A stretch of DNA of 64,000 nt from Flaccisagitta enflata (lineage: Eukaryota; Chaetognatha; Sagittoidea; Aphragmophora): positions 67,704,001-67,768,000 of the forward strand of contig OZ231127.1 in assembly GCA_965153355.1 (NCBI GenBank), written 5' to 3'. Made by a program: the position numbers and the translations under genes. Below the pieces are notes generated by a model, which saw only the letters and a list, made by a program, of their open reading frames with translations, did no database searches and was not told the origin of the DNA. Positions 1 to 18,599 of the stretch are shown in pieces; positions within the stretch are counted from its first letter, which is position 1; every line of letters begins with the position of its first letter.

Positions 1-201
1 TAATCCCAGCTCAAAAGCTCAAATCCCAGCTGCAAGGCTCATATCCCAGCCTCCAGGCCCTAATTCCAGCCTTGAAGCTCAAATAAAAACAGCATAGGTC
101 ATCGGCCCCTTCGGGGCCGCTGCCCCTCTAACCACCTCACACCAACATACACTCACATAGGGGCAACGGGTACCGCTGACCATCTAACGCTTTTGCGACT
201 A
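1..201. repeat. Right part of a family C composite element
   Basis: The window opens inside a minisatellite of 'AATCCCAGCC' type units (1-85), followed at about 98-125 by the CCCCTTCGGGGCCGCTGCCC end motif and a tail with GGGTACCGCTGACC and TTTTGCGACTA. The same order recurs at 25916-26447, so this is the right end of a family C element whose left end lies outside the window. No coding content. Confidence 0.6.
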
Positions 202-235
202 TTCTTTTATTCTTCCTTTCTTTTGTTTCTTTTTT

Positions 236-1000
236 GGGCAGCGGCCCCGAAGGGGACGATGTCCTGTAGAACACAGGGGGACTTTCGTTCGCCCGTTCGT
301 TCGTTCGTTCGTTCGTGCGTCCCCCCCCGGCTCTCTCAGGCCTGAAATCTGCCCTCTCAAGGCTGAAATCTAACCTCTCAGGCCTGAAATCTGCCCTCTC
401 AAGCCTTGAATCTGCCCTCTCAGGCCTGAAATCTGCCCTCTCAGGTCTGAAATCTGCCCTCTCAAGCCTTGAATCTGCCCTCTCAGGCCTTAAATCTGCC
501 ATCTCAGGTCTTAAATCCGCCCTTTCTGGCCCTCTTAGGCCTTATATCTGCCCTCCCAGCCTGAGAGGGCAGATTTCAGGCCTGAGAGGGTGGATTTCAG
601 GTCTTAAGCCTCATGTATACCCTATCAGAGCTGAAATCTGCCCTCTTAGGCCTGAAATCTGCCCTCTCAAGCCTTGAATCTGCCCTCTCAGGTCTTAAAT
701 CTGCCCTCTCAGGTCTTAAGTCCGCCCTTTCTGGCCCTCTTAGGCCTTATATCTACCCTCCCAGCCTGAGAGGGCAGATGGAAGGACAAACAAACGGACA
801 AACGAAAGTCCCCCTGTGTTCTACAGGACATCGTCCCCTTCGGGGCCGCTGCCCTGCTTCCCCTCCCTTTGATTCACAATCAGGCAAAGCAGGGCAACGG
901 GTATCGCTGACCACATATTGCCCTTGGGCGACCTGTTCACTGGATCACTCCAAGCAGGGCATCGGGTACTGCTGACCATGTGCGATCCTTGGATGACTAG
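236..1000. mobile_element. Family C foldback element with minisatellite arms (copy 1)
   Basis: Inverted ends read GGGCAGCGGCCCCGAAGGGG at 236 and its reverse complement ending at 854. Inside each end is a CCTGTAGAACACAGG hairpin and a short (CGTT)n or (ACAAACGG) tract. The core is a 21-bp minisatellite (CTGAAATCTGCCCTCTCAGGC type) running forward at 330-560 and briefly inverted at about 553-605. A tail with GCAGGGCA, CGGGTAYCGCTGACC and GGATGACTAG extends to 1000 and recurs inverted at 18161 and 58741. Because the unit is 21 bp, spurious SGLKSAL-like frames appear on both strands. No transposase is visible; it must be non-autonomous. Confidence 0.7.
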
Positions 1001-1786
1001 TTTTTCTTTCTTTCTTTCTTTTCTCGTTTCCTTTCCTTCTTTCCTCACCGTTTTTTTTCTTGCTTACCTCTTTTTTCTATTTTCTCTCTTTTCTCTACTT
1101 TATCTTTCTTTTTGTTTTACCTTTTTTCCTCTTTGGACAGTAGTTTTGTCGGGCCCGCTGTTTTTTTGTTGGGCCCGCTAAATTTGATGGGAGCGTGCCC
1201 GACTGGCCCGCTCAAAAAAATCACTAAGATCAGGGCTGCTCATTGGTCCTTGAGTGCTCTGATATGTTGATAACTGATAAGGTGTGTAAAAGTTTCCCCT
1301 TTCAACCTGTATCAATTTTATCACCATCCACATGACCCAACTTTGTCAAAATGCCCAAACAAAAAGGGCAAAAATCAACTCCTTGGGCAAAAAAAAAAAA
1401 AAAAAAAAAAGTAATCCAGTAATCCAGTAATCAGCCTCATGAACAGGGTACGGCAAAGTGCCCGAGCACGTGAGCATTGCTCGTAGGCAGCAAGGTATTT
1501 TTGTAGGCAGGAGAGAAAAATACTTGAACTTATTATGGAAATATGAAAAAAAGAGATTTTTAAATCTGAACATGAAAATTTTGTTTTTCTGAGTTTCCAA
1601 TTAGCTGGATTTGAGAAAGATTTGAAATAGATTTGTAACTCTGAATCTAGAATGTATGAAAAATGTTTGAAAAAATTTCAATTCTATTGTAGGCAGGAAG
1701 CCGCTGAAAAATCCTGCTTGTTGGCAGCCAAAACTTTGCCGGACCCTGCAGTCATGAACGCTCCCCTTCCAACACACTTTTCTCAG
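1001..1786. other. Pyrimidine-rich tract and unassigned sequence upstream of ARP exon
   Basis: 1001-1140 is (T/C)-rich; 1150-1215 holds three copies of a GGGCCCGCT-like motif; 1390-1410 is an A21 run. I searched here for the missing amino-terminal actin exon (phosphate-loop motif) and did not see it. Confidence 0.4.
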
Positions 1787-10645
<8,859 letters not shown>

Positions 10646-10693
10646 ACATTGATGAAATGTTAATTGTAATTTATTGTCTCTGTCCGACTCTCT

Positions 10694-10768
<75 letters not shown>

Positions 10769-11129
10769 CTCGATGTATGAATGTCTGTGTTGGAGCTGGT
10801 TTCAGCTGCCTTAATGTCTACCTGCCTTTGTTTTTCGCCATCCTCCCCTGGCTAGTTTTTTTTCTGAATTTCTCTCCATTGACATTATATAACATTCAGC
10901 TATATATATATATATGCCTCTTTCTGCCAGTGATCGTTCCCCGATCCCTACCTTTGGTTATTTGATGAGTTAAACTCTGGCTAATTGTAATTCCTGATTT
11001 TAATTTCATGTATTTTGATATGTACTGCTTTTAATGTCAGTCATTGAACGTTACAACAAAATCTAATCAACTTTTTTATTCGATCACCGAAAAATAATAG
11101 AATATTTTTGTTTTCAAAGCCTCTTTTTT
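10646..11129. other. 3' flank of ARP gene with (CT)n
   Basis: Holds a (CT)n tract at 10693-10765 and AT-rich sequence; no further exon seen. Confidence 0.7.
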
Positions 11130-11640
11130 GGGCAGCGGCCCCGAAGGGGACGAAGTCCTGTAGAACACAGGGGGACTTTCGTTTGTCATTCCGTTTGTCC
11201 GTTTGTCCGTTCGTCCCCCCCAGGCCCTCTCAGACCTGAAATCTGCCCTCTCAGGCCTGAAATCTACCCTCATAGGCCTGAAATATGCCCTCTCAGGCCT
11301 TGAATCTGCCCTCTCAGGCCTGAAATCTGCCCTCTCAGTCCTGAAATCTGTCTTCTCAGGCCTGAAATCTGCCCTCACAGATTCGAGGCCTGAGAGGGCA
11401 GATTTCAGGCCTGAGAGGGCAGATTTCAGGACTGAGAGGGCAGATTTCAGGTCTGAGAGGGCCTGGGGGGAACGGACAGACGGACGGACGAAGGGAATGA
11501 CGAACGAAAGTCTCCCTGTGTTCTACAGGACTTTGTCCCCTTCGGGGCCGCTGCCCTGCTTCCTCTCACTCTATATCACAATCATGCAAAGCAGGGCAAC
11601 GGGTATCGCTGACCACATATTGCCCTTGGGCGACCTGTTT
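11130..11640. mobile_element. Family C foldback element (copy 2)
   Basis: GGGCAGCGGCCCCGAAGGGG at 11130 and the inverse ending 11556. The 21-bp minisatellite runs forward 11222-11382 and inverted 11384-11462, so the element can form a near-complete hairpin. The tail with GGGCAACGGGTATCGCTGACC ends at CGACCTGTTT. No genuine coding sequence. Confidence 0.75.
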
Positions 11641-12089
11641 AGATTTGATCAAGCCTCACTCTTATATCTCGCTTATAATGCGTGCCGAGATTATGTTTGA
11701 CATGCCTCAGCTAATATCATCAGATCAAGGCATCAAGGCAGTGGCTTTTTTCGCTTTCCTAGATTGATGTAGGATTGACGCATAATCAGAAGAACTCTGA
11801 GACCTCTTTTTCTTGAGGAGAAAGGGTGGAAGAAAGAGGTGCACGGGACAGTCGCTTGTGGGTGAGGAAGTGCGGTAATATCAAAACAGGGCCCAGTTGC
11901 GGACAGGTGGGCAGGGGCATTATAGCAAAAACGAAACACTCCTACACAGCCATCAATCTCGTTTGAAAAATTCTTTCAAGCTTTTTATCAGAGATGCGTC
12001 AAATGAATGATCTGAAATCAGTTTTTCCTTAAAGAACATGGTTTGACGTTTTTTGTATCAAAATTTCTGGACTTATGAAAATTTAAAAT
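11641..12089. other. Unassigned sequence
   Basis: Contains a decayed family A-like block at about 11810-11945 (CAGTTGCGGACAGGTGGGCA). Nothing else recognised. Confidence 0.4.
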
Positions 12090-12632
12090 AAAGTCGAGCT
12101 TCACTAGAGCGCACCCGCTAATAAGGCATCCCTCGCATCAAGGCATGATTTGAAAAGTCCCAACTTTTTTCTCTTTATTCCTTTGTTGATAAGCCCCGCA
12201 TATAAGGCACCCGCCTATTAGGCAAATTTCACTATAGCGCATGAAAAATGGGGTTTTTGGTGAATATTTTGCTCGCTTTGAAGGCATCTGACAAACTAAG
12301 TGAGTTTAGGATTAGGAGGTGGATAAGCTATGGGTGGAAGAGAAGGGCAAAGACGGAAAAAAATTATCAATGAGAGCGATGACGATGATGAAGGATACCG
12401 ATGATGAAGAGGAGCACCGATGATTATGATGAAGAGGAAGTGAAAGAAACGGACAAAGTGAAATGAAAGGGAGAGGAGGGAGATGATGATGAAGAAGAAG
12501 AGTGAAAAGACAAATAGCCGATGAAGTTTGTGTTACTAAGCACTGCAGTCACTTTTCTAGTCTCATTCATGGTAATTCAGGTGGCGAACTGGTTAATGAA
12601 TGATGATAACAGCGACTGTTTACTTTTTGCAA

Positions 12633-12758
12633 CAAGCCCAGGCGGGCCACTCGATGCGTCATTTGCATAATATCAGAAGAGGCATAACAGACCGACGCAT
12701 GGACGGACTGATGGACCGACAGACAGACCCTCTTATAGAGATACAATGACGCATCTAA
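12633..12758 (+). repeat. Family B composite repeat
   Basis: Starts CAAGCCCAGGCGGGC, with subterminal GATGCGTCATTTG; ends ACAATGACGCATCTAA. The subterminal and terminal motifs are reverse complements. Layout (CAAG start, GGCGGGC, ACCGACGG tract, CTCTTATAGAG, terminal motif) parallels family A. Confidence 0.75.
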
Positions 12759-12937
12759 CAAGGCCGGATACACGGCCAATACCAGTCGCGGACGGGTGGG
12801 CAGGGGCGGAAATGCGTGTTTTCCCACTTTTCGACTCGAGAAGTGACGGACCGACCGACCAACCGACCAACCAACCAACCAACCGACGGACGGACGGACA
12901 AAGCCTCTTATAGAGTCGCTAGTCCGCGACTAAAAAG
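12759..12937 (+). repeat. Family A repeat (A2 variant), abutting family B
   Basis: CAAGGCCGGATACACGGC directly follows the TAA end of family B. Left motif GTCGCGGAC and right motif GTCCGCGAC, then TAAAAAG. Internal (GACCGACC/ACCAACCG)n tract and CCTCTTATAGAG. Confidence 0.85.
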
Positions 12938-13204
12938 TAAAGAAAGATCCAAATTCTTTTTGTTGCCACTTCCTAGCATCTATCTGTGCCTATTTGATTG
13001 TGTATCAAACCAAAAGATAGAATGATCAAAGCATATTTGAATGTATTCAGTATGGTACAGAAATGTGCATGATTGGCTATAAGGCACCCCGCCTAGAAGG
13101 CATGAAATGAACCAGTCCCTTGAGATGCCTTCTAGTGAAGCTTAACTGTATGCGCAGTTTCAGGAGTAAAATAAAGGAATATTGTTGTTTGACAAGGCAG
13201 CTCC

Positions 13205-13525
13205 TCTTTAGATTGGTCTCATTTTTAAACGGCTTGAGCTACAGATGCCAGATTGGTCTCAGATGAAAGATAATCTAATGTAATTTTAGCTATCGATAAG
13301 AGGAAAACAGTCTTGAACCTATGTGTTGTACTTGTAATTGAAAAATCCAAAATTAAATGAATGTTGACAAAAAAAATTGTTGTCAAGAATATGAAACTTA
13401 CTCTTTATGCCAATTCAATCACCAACCAAAGAAAATATTAAAAACTACTTCAAATTATCTTTCATTTGAGACCAATCTGGCATATGTAGCTCTACTGGTT
13501 TAGAAATGAGAGCAATTTAAAGTTA
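13205..13525. mobile_element. Small TA-centred foldback MITE
   Basis: TCTCATTTTTAAACGGCTTG and CTACAGATGCCAGATTGGTC at the left pair with the inverse at 13450-13515. The same arm sequence is nested at about 3760-3890 and seen decayed at 25080, so this is a dispersed family. Confidence 0.65.
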
Positions 13526-14434
<909 letters not shown>

Positions 14435-14559
14435 CTATTTATATATTTATTAACTGGTGTCGAATCATTGCTCACCTAAATATGTTGATTATGTAAATAG
14501 CTCTTCACTGTCCAACTTATGAAATCATGGGGGGAAGGGATTTGCGTCGTTTCGTATCG

Positions 14560-14655
14560 AATCCATATCGCCCTTTTGTATCTGTTTGATTGCGTTCCGT
14601 GCTTTCTTTCATTTACAATAAATGTCTTTTTATTCATTCATTCATTGGTAGCTCC
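14560..14655 (+). repeat. Possible 3' tail of a LINE
   Basis: AATAAATGTCTTTTTATTCATTCATTCATT resembles the (ATTC)n tail of the LINE at 20786-22690. Coding remnants are not visible; weak. Confidence 0.3.
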
Positions 14656-14737
14656 TGCAATTCAATGTATTATTTCAACTCACATTCATCTGAAAATAAA
14701 GGTATCTTATGCTTGAAAAACAAAACCAGACAAAATT

Positions 14738-14740
<3 letters not shown>

Positions 14741-14830
<90 letters not shown>
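14741..14830. repeat. (AAC)n microsatellite
   Basis: About 30 AAC units, roughly 100 bp upstream of the zinc-finger start codon. Confidence 0.98.
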
Positions 14831-14831
<1 letters not shown>

Positions 14832-14931
14832 TTGCTGATATCAACATCTACAACTCCAGCGGATGTGAAAAGCATCCACTCAAGATAGACGATCGGTATA
14901 TCAAGCCGGAAATCCTTCTCTTAATCAAACC

Positions 14932-15405
14932 ATGGCAGCTTTCATGTGCAATCTTTGCAATTCCTCCTTCGATAGCAAGAGATCCCTATTGCAACACAAA
15001 AGAAAAGATCACTCTGATAAGTTGCCATTCAAATGTGACATTTGCTACAGTGGATTTTCCATCAAAAACTCATTGACACGTCACAAAAAAATTCATGTGG
15101 AAAAAACACCATATCAGTGTGAATCTTGCCATTTGAGTTTCACGAACGCATCTTCCTTCAAGAGCCACATGGCGGAGATACACAAGGAGACGTCGCACAT
15201 ATGTGAAATCTGTGAAATTGGGTTTGCTTGTGCAGCGTTTTTGAAAAGGCACAAAATGACGCATACTGGGGAAAAGCCATATGCTTGTGAAGTCTGCCCG
15301 TCTACTTTCTCATCCAAGAGAGTCCTACAAGACCACCTCAAGACTCACTATGAGGTAAAAGAATACAAATGCGACCATTGCACAGTAATTTTACATGAAA
15401 AATAA
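14932..15405 (+). CDS. C2H2 zinc-finger protein, amino-terminal part (truncated)
   Basis: ATG in good context (AAACCATGG). 157 residues: five complete C2H2 fingers starting at FMCNLC, FKCDIC, YQCESC, HICEIC and YACEVC, the last after a canonical HTGEKPY linker, then YKCDHC, the first half of finger 6. After the second cysteine of that half finger the frame runs into transposon sequence, adding TVILHEK and a stop. Likely nuclear and DNA-binding if expressed. (AAC)n lies just upstream. Confidence 0.8.
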   Translation: MAAFMCNLCNSSFDSKRSLLQHKRKDHSDKLPFKCDICYSGFSIKNSLTRHKKIHVEKTPYQCESCHLSFTNASSFKSHMAEIHKETSHICEICEIGFACAAFLKRHKMTHTGEKPYACEVCPSTFSSKRVLQDHLKTHYEVKEYKCDHCTVILHEK

Positions 15406-15952
15406 GTAGCCATAGCGGTCATTTCAATGGTCAAATTTTCAAAGTTCATGTCATCAATTGACTCGTCTAGGGGCAAAGTCCAAAAAGAAATTTTCAAAAA
15501 TCTTATTTTAAAGCGTTTTTACAGACGTTATCCCATATAGTTTCTCTTTCATTTCACATACAAAGTAATGGGAATCCAAATTCTCTCATAAAAGTTACAG
15601 GATTTCCTAGGATTTTGGAAAATACGTATTTTCCTTGTTTCTCTCTAGTTCCAATTCACTCTCTGGATTTAACTGTATTGCGCGTAATTGCGCTTTTGAG
15701 TTTGAAAGGAGATATGAGCAAAAGTTGATTTACGATATCATACAAATTAACGTGAAGCATAACTAATGATATTTGAAGTAGAGCCAGTGTTTTCATTAAC
15801 TAACTGTCTTTGATTTAATTCTCAACGAAAAAAACGCAAAGGGAGCCATCTTGTCTCAGTCGGCTTTCCTTTTTTTAGGTATCGTCACTTAAGTAAGCGA
15901 GTATATAGGTTAAGATAGACGTAAATGAAGCTCGCGAAACAAATTTGATAAT

Positions 15953-15966
15953 GAGAGAGAGAGAGA

Positions 15967-16062
<96 letters not shown>
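15953..16062. repeat. (GA)n microsatellite inside the transposon
   Basis: (GA)n with GAGAGT interruptions at 15968-16000. Confidence 0.97.
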
Positions 16063-16065
<3 letters not shown>

Positions 16066-16240
16066 TGGTGGGATCCGGGGCACTGTGTAGGTGAATTGGT
16101 GGTGATAGGGGGGTGACGGGTACTTATTTTTCGTGGTGGTGGGATCCGGGGCACTGTGTAGGTGAATTGGTGGTGATAGGGGGATGATAGGGGGTTGACG
16201 GGTACTTATTTTTTGTGGTGGTGGGATCCGGGGCACTGTG
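16063..16240 (+). repeat. Tandem ~75-bp repeat of the transposon's right end
   Basis: Two full units and a part unit, each holding GGATCCGGGGCACTGTG, GTAGGTGAATTGG and CGGGTACTTATTTTT; only the last copy forms the actual terminus. Confidence 0.9.
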
Positions 16241-16810
16241 CATTGCTTATCGACATTCGCGTCAAAAGGCAACTTGAAAGTTCACATGAAAACTCACATT
16301 CGAGAGAGGGCTTTGAAGTGCGACTTCTGTCCGGCAACCTTTTATGACCAAAGTGTCTTTCTCCGACACAAGAGACAACATACTACGGAGAAACCGCATA
16401 AATGTGATTTGTGTCCCGCTGCTTATTTCTGGAAAGGCAATTTAGACATTCACATGAGAACCCACACCAAAGAAAAGCCTTTCAAATGCAATTTGTGTAC
16501 GGCGACTTTTGCTCACAATGTCAGTTTGAAAGTCCACATATTAGTCCACAAGGGCGAAAAACCCTTCCAATGTGATTTTTGTCCAAGAGCTTTTTCGGAC
16601 AACAGCTCGCTGACAAGACACAGACGGATTCACACCGGAGAAAGACCATACAAGTGCACCTTATGCGAACAGGCTTTTAATCGCAAGTACCGCCTCACAT
16701 CACACATGCAATCGATGCACATCGGAAACAAGCCATACAAGTGCCAACTCTGCCCAGCTGATTTTGCCCAAAAGAGTAACTTTACCAAACACAAGAAAAT
16801 TCACATGTGA
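16241..16810 (+). CDS. C2H2 zinc-finger protein, distal part (orphaned)
   Basis: Continues the frame of 14932-15380. It opens with the second cysteine of finger 6 (HCLSTFASKGNLKVHMKTH), then six complete fingers starting LKCDFC, HKCDLC, FKCNLC, FQCDFC, YKCTLC and YKCQLC, joined by TKEKP, KGEKP, HTGERP and IGNKP linkers. It stops at TGA 16808, but the frame continues with another finger (FNCKFC...HMKTLH) to TGA 16900. There is no plausible ATG at its head, so it is unlikely to be an independent gene. Confidence 0.75.
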   Translation, partial: HCLSTFASKGNLKVHMKTHIRERALKCDFCPATFYDQSVFLRHKRQHTTEKPHKCDLCPAAYFWKGNLDIHMRTHTKEKPFKCNLCTATFAHNVSLKVHILVHKGEKPFQCDFCPRAFSDNSSLTRHRRIHTGERPYKCTLCEQAFNRKYRLTSHMQSMHIGNKPYKCQLCPADFAQKSNFTKHKKIHM

Positions 16811-16900
16811 GAGGGTCTCTTCAATTGCAAATTTTGTTCTTCTTCCTTTAAAGACAAGGGACAACTACAAATACATATGAAAACATTGCATGATGATTGA

Positions 16901-18160
16901 TTTGAGTGGATTCAAAGTCTTTTACAGTGAACAACAACTGACAAAGAGAAGCCATGAGACAACTAGAGAATGAAACAAGGTCATTTGACCTAAGTCGCGT
17001 GCGTCGGAACTTTCAAACAAAGGCAGGCAGACAGACAGACAAACATTTTTTTTTCAAAAAGACATTTGAAACAGTTGTTTACTACTTCAAGCATCTTCTG
17101 CACTACTTAAAGACGTTTAAAACAGGTTGAAAAGCCTTTGAAACAACTTCGTGACGGACCAACGGACGGACCGACGGACGGACCGACGGACCGAAAAGTG
17201 GCATATAGAGTCGCGTAGCACGCGACTAAAAATATGAGATCCATAAGTGCAAATAAATTCATTTTAAAAATACCGAATGATGCATCAGGGAATTGGTGTT
17301 CAATGTCTCAACATGCCAATGATTGTGGGTTTGAGACTTAGGTCTTTTATTTTCTTTGTATTTTACGGTAATCGGTGGGACATGATGTAGCTAACCGGGG
17401 CTTGATGCATTCATAAGGTTTTAACTTAAAATTTTAGCCTACGGAGATAACGACAAAATTCTTTGGAGCTCTGACTGTCGTTTGATCGGGAGCTGTCAAT
17501 GAGTATCAAAACTATCATCATCGTTGTCAAAAGCTCCCTCAAAAATTCCAAAGAATTGCTTAATCTATCACATCAGCAAATTTAAGTTTTTTTTGCATGT
17601 GCTTGTTATTCATTGCTGCCAACTGTCATTTTTTCCTCATTCTTTTTTATGGTATTCATGTTCATGGTTAGATGTCGATATATCTCGTATCATGATGAGA
17701 TATGGTTACATGGATAAATGCGAAATTGGGACTCACTGTAAATGTGCTGCTTTTTCCCTTTCATTGGTGCGCCAGATGGTTTTACTTTTAGTCGCGTGCA
17801 TGCGGCTCTCTTACCTGCTTTATCAGTCCGCCGGTCAGCCTGTTGGTTACGTACAGACGGTACAGTCAGTTCTTTTTAGTCACACAATTCATTTTTTGGT
17901 AATGTTAGTTAAGTCAATCCGGTGCTCTTGTTTTTCCCGCAAGGGCAAATCTTTAATTCAAGAGTGATTTGAGGCTCAAATTGTTCTTAGAATGTTCTTA
18001 TTTTGAATGTTTTTTTGATGGCAAGTTTATGTAAAATATCTAAAACATTAATCATAATAAATCAAATCTAAGTGTAAGACTGATGGATGTCCACTATTAC
18101 AATAAGGCATTCGCAATTCTTTTTGTTTACTGCAACTCCTTCATTTACCTATAACAAAAA
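16901..18160. other. Unassigned with family A fragments
   Basis: A family A right end lies at about 17150-17232 (GTCGCGTAGCACGCGACTAA) and an inverted right-end fragment at about 17790-17880. GTTCTTAGAATGTTCTTATT at 17982 recurs near 23890 and 25565. No exon recognised. Confidence 0.45.
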
Positions 18161-18582
18161 CTAGTCATCCAAGGATTGCACATGGTCAGCGGTACCCGAT
18201 GCCCTGCTTGGAGTGATCAAGTGAAATAATGGAGTGAGAGCAGAGCAGGGCCGATGTCCTGTAAGACATAGGGGTGAATTTCAAGACGTCCTGAGGCGGA
18301 TTTGAAGTCAGGGTGGCAGAATTTAGTCCAAAAGAGCAAATTTGAGGTTTTGGGGGAAGGCTTAAGGCTTGAGGCTTAGAGGACAGATTTGAGGCCTCGA
18401 CGGCAGATATGAGTTCTGAAGAGCTAATTTGAGGGCTTTGAGGGCAAAAATCAGGCCTGAGACTGCAGACATGAGGCTCCGATGGCCAAGGGGGGGAGAG
18501 AAGGACGGACGGATGGACAGACGGACGTCTCAAAATTCCCCCTTGTGTCCTACAGAACATCGGCCCTTTGGGGCCGCTGCCC
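18161..18582. mobile_element. Family C element, CCAAAGGG variant (copy 3)
   Basis: Starts CTAGTCATCCAAGGAT with GGTCAGCGGTACCCGATGCC and ends GGGGCCGCTGCCC. The inner pair GGGCCGATGTCCTGTA and TACAGAACATCGGCCC are inverted, and a degenerate minisatellite of GGCAGATTTGAGG type fills the core. Confidence 0.65.
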
Positions 18583-18599
18583 AAAAAGGGAGAATGTTC

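Larger units (their letters stand above)
12090..13150. mobile_element. Non-autonomous pogo/Tigger-like element
   Basis: Left end AGTCGAGCTTCACTAGAGCG and right end CTTCTAGTGAAGCTTAACTG-TA are inverted. Subterminal ATAAGGCACCCGCCTA and CACTATAGCGC phrases resemble those of pogo-type MITEs. The interior carries a nested family B + family A tandem (12633-12937). No transposase frame. Confidence 0.65.
15381..16240. mobile_element. Non-autonomous DNA transposon, 5-bp TSD, CACAGT ends
   Basis: CATTG at 15376-15380 is duplicated at 16241-16245. Between them the element begins CACAGTA and ends CACTGTG. A second inverted pair, AAAAATAAGTA (15398-15408) and TACTTATTTTT (16203-16213), lies 10 and about 20 bp inside the ends. 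Removing the element and one CATTG restores the zinc-finger frame exactly. The right end is tandemly multiplied: the GTGGTGGGATCCGGGGCACT block occurs at about 16065, 16135 and 16220. A (GA)n tract fills 15953-16062. No transposase. A 5-bp target duplication is characteristic of Transib/RAG-type transposons. Confidence 0.85.
14932..16900 (+). pseudogene. C2H2 zinc-finger gene broken by a transposon and a stop
   Basis: Single-exon poly-zinc-finger locus with 13 C2H2 fingers in one frame once the 860-bp insertion (15381-16240) and one target duplication copy are ignored: five complete fingers in the first open frame, one split by the insertion, six in the second frame, and one more (16811-16900) after an in-frame TGA at 16808. 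Linkers such as HTGEKPY and HTGERPY mark it as a typical DNA-binding C2H2 array. Two independent lesions suggest a pseudogene; a truncated five-finger protein remains possible. No KRAB, BTB or other effector domain is visible. Confidence 0.8.

Noticed and set aside
315-677. SGLKSALS repeat protein
   Set aside because: The unit is a 21-bp minisatellite in a foldback element; open on both strands only because 21 is a multiple of 3.
15361-16245. Ordinary GT-AG intron in the zinc-finger gene
   Set aside because: No GT-AG pair restores finger 6; only the CATTG direct repeat does. An unusual introner-type splice is not excluded without RNA.
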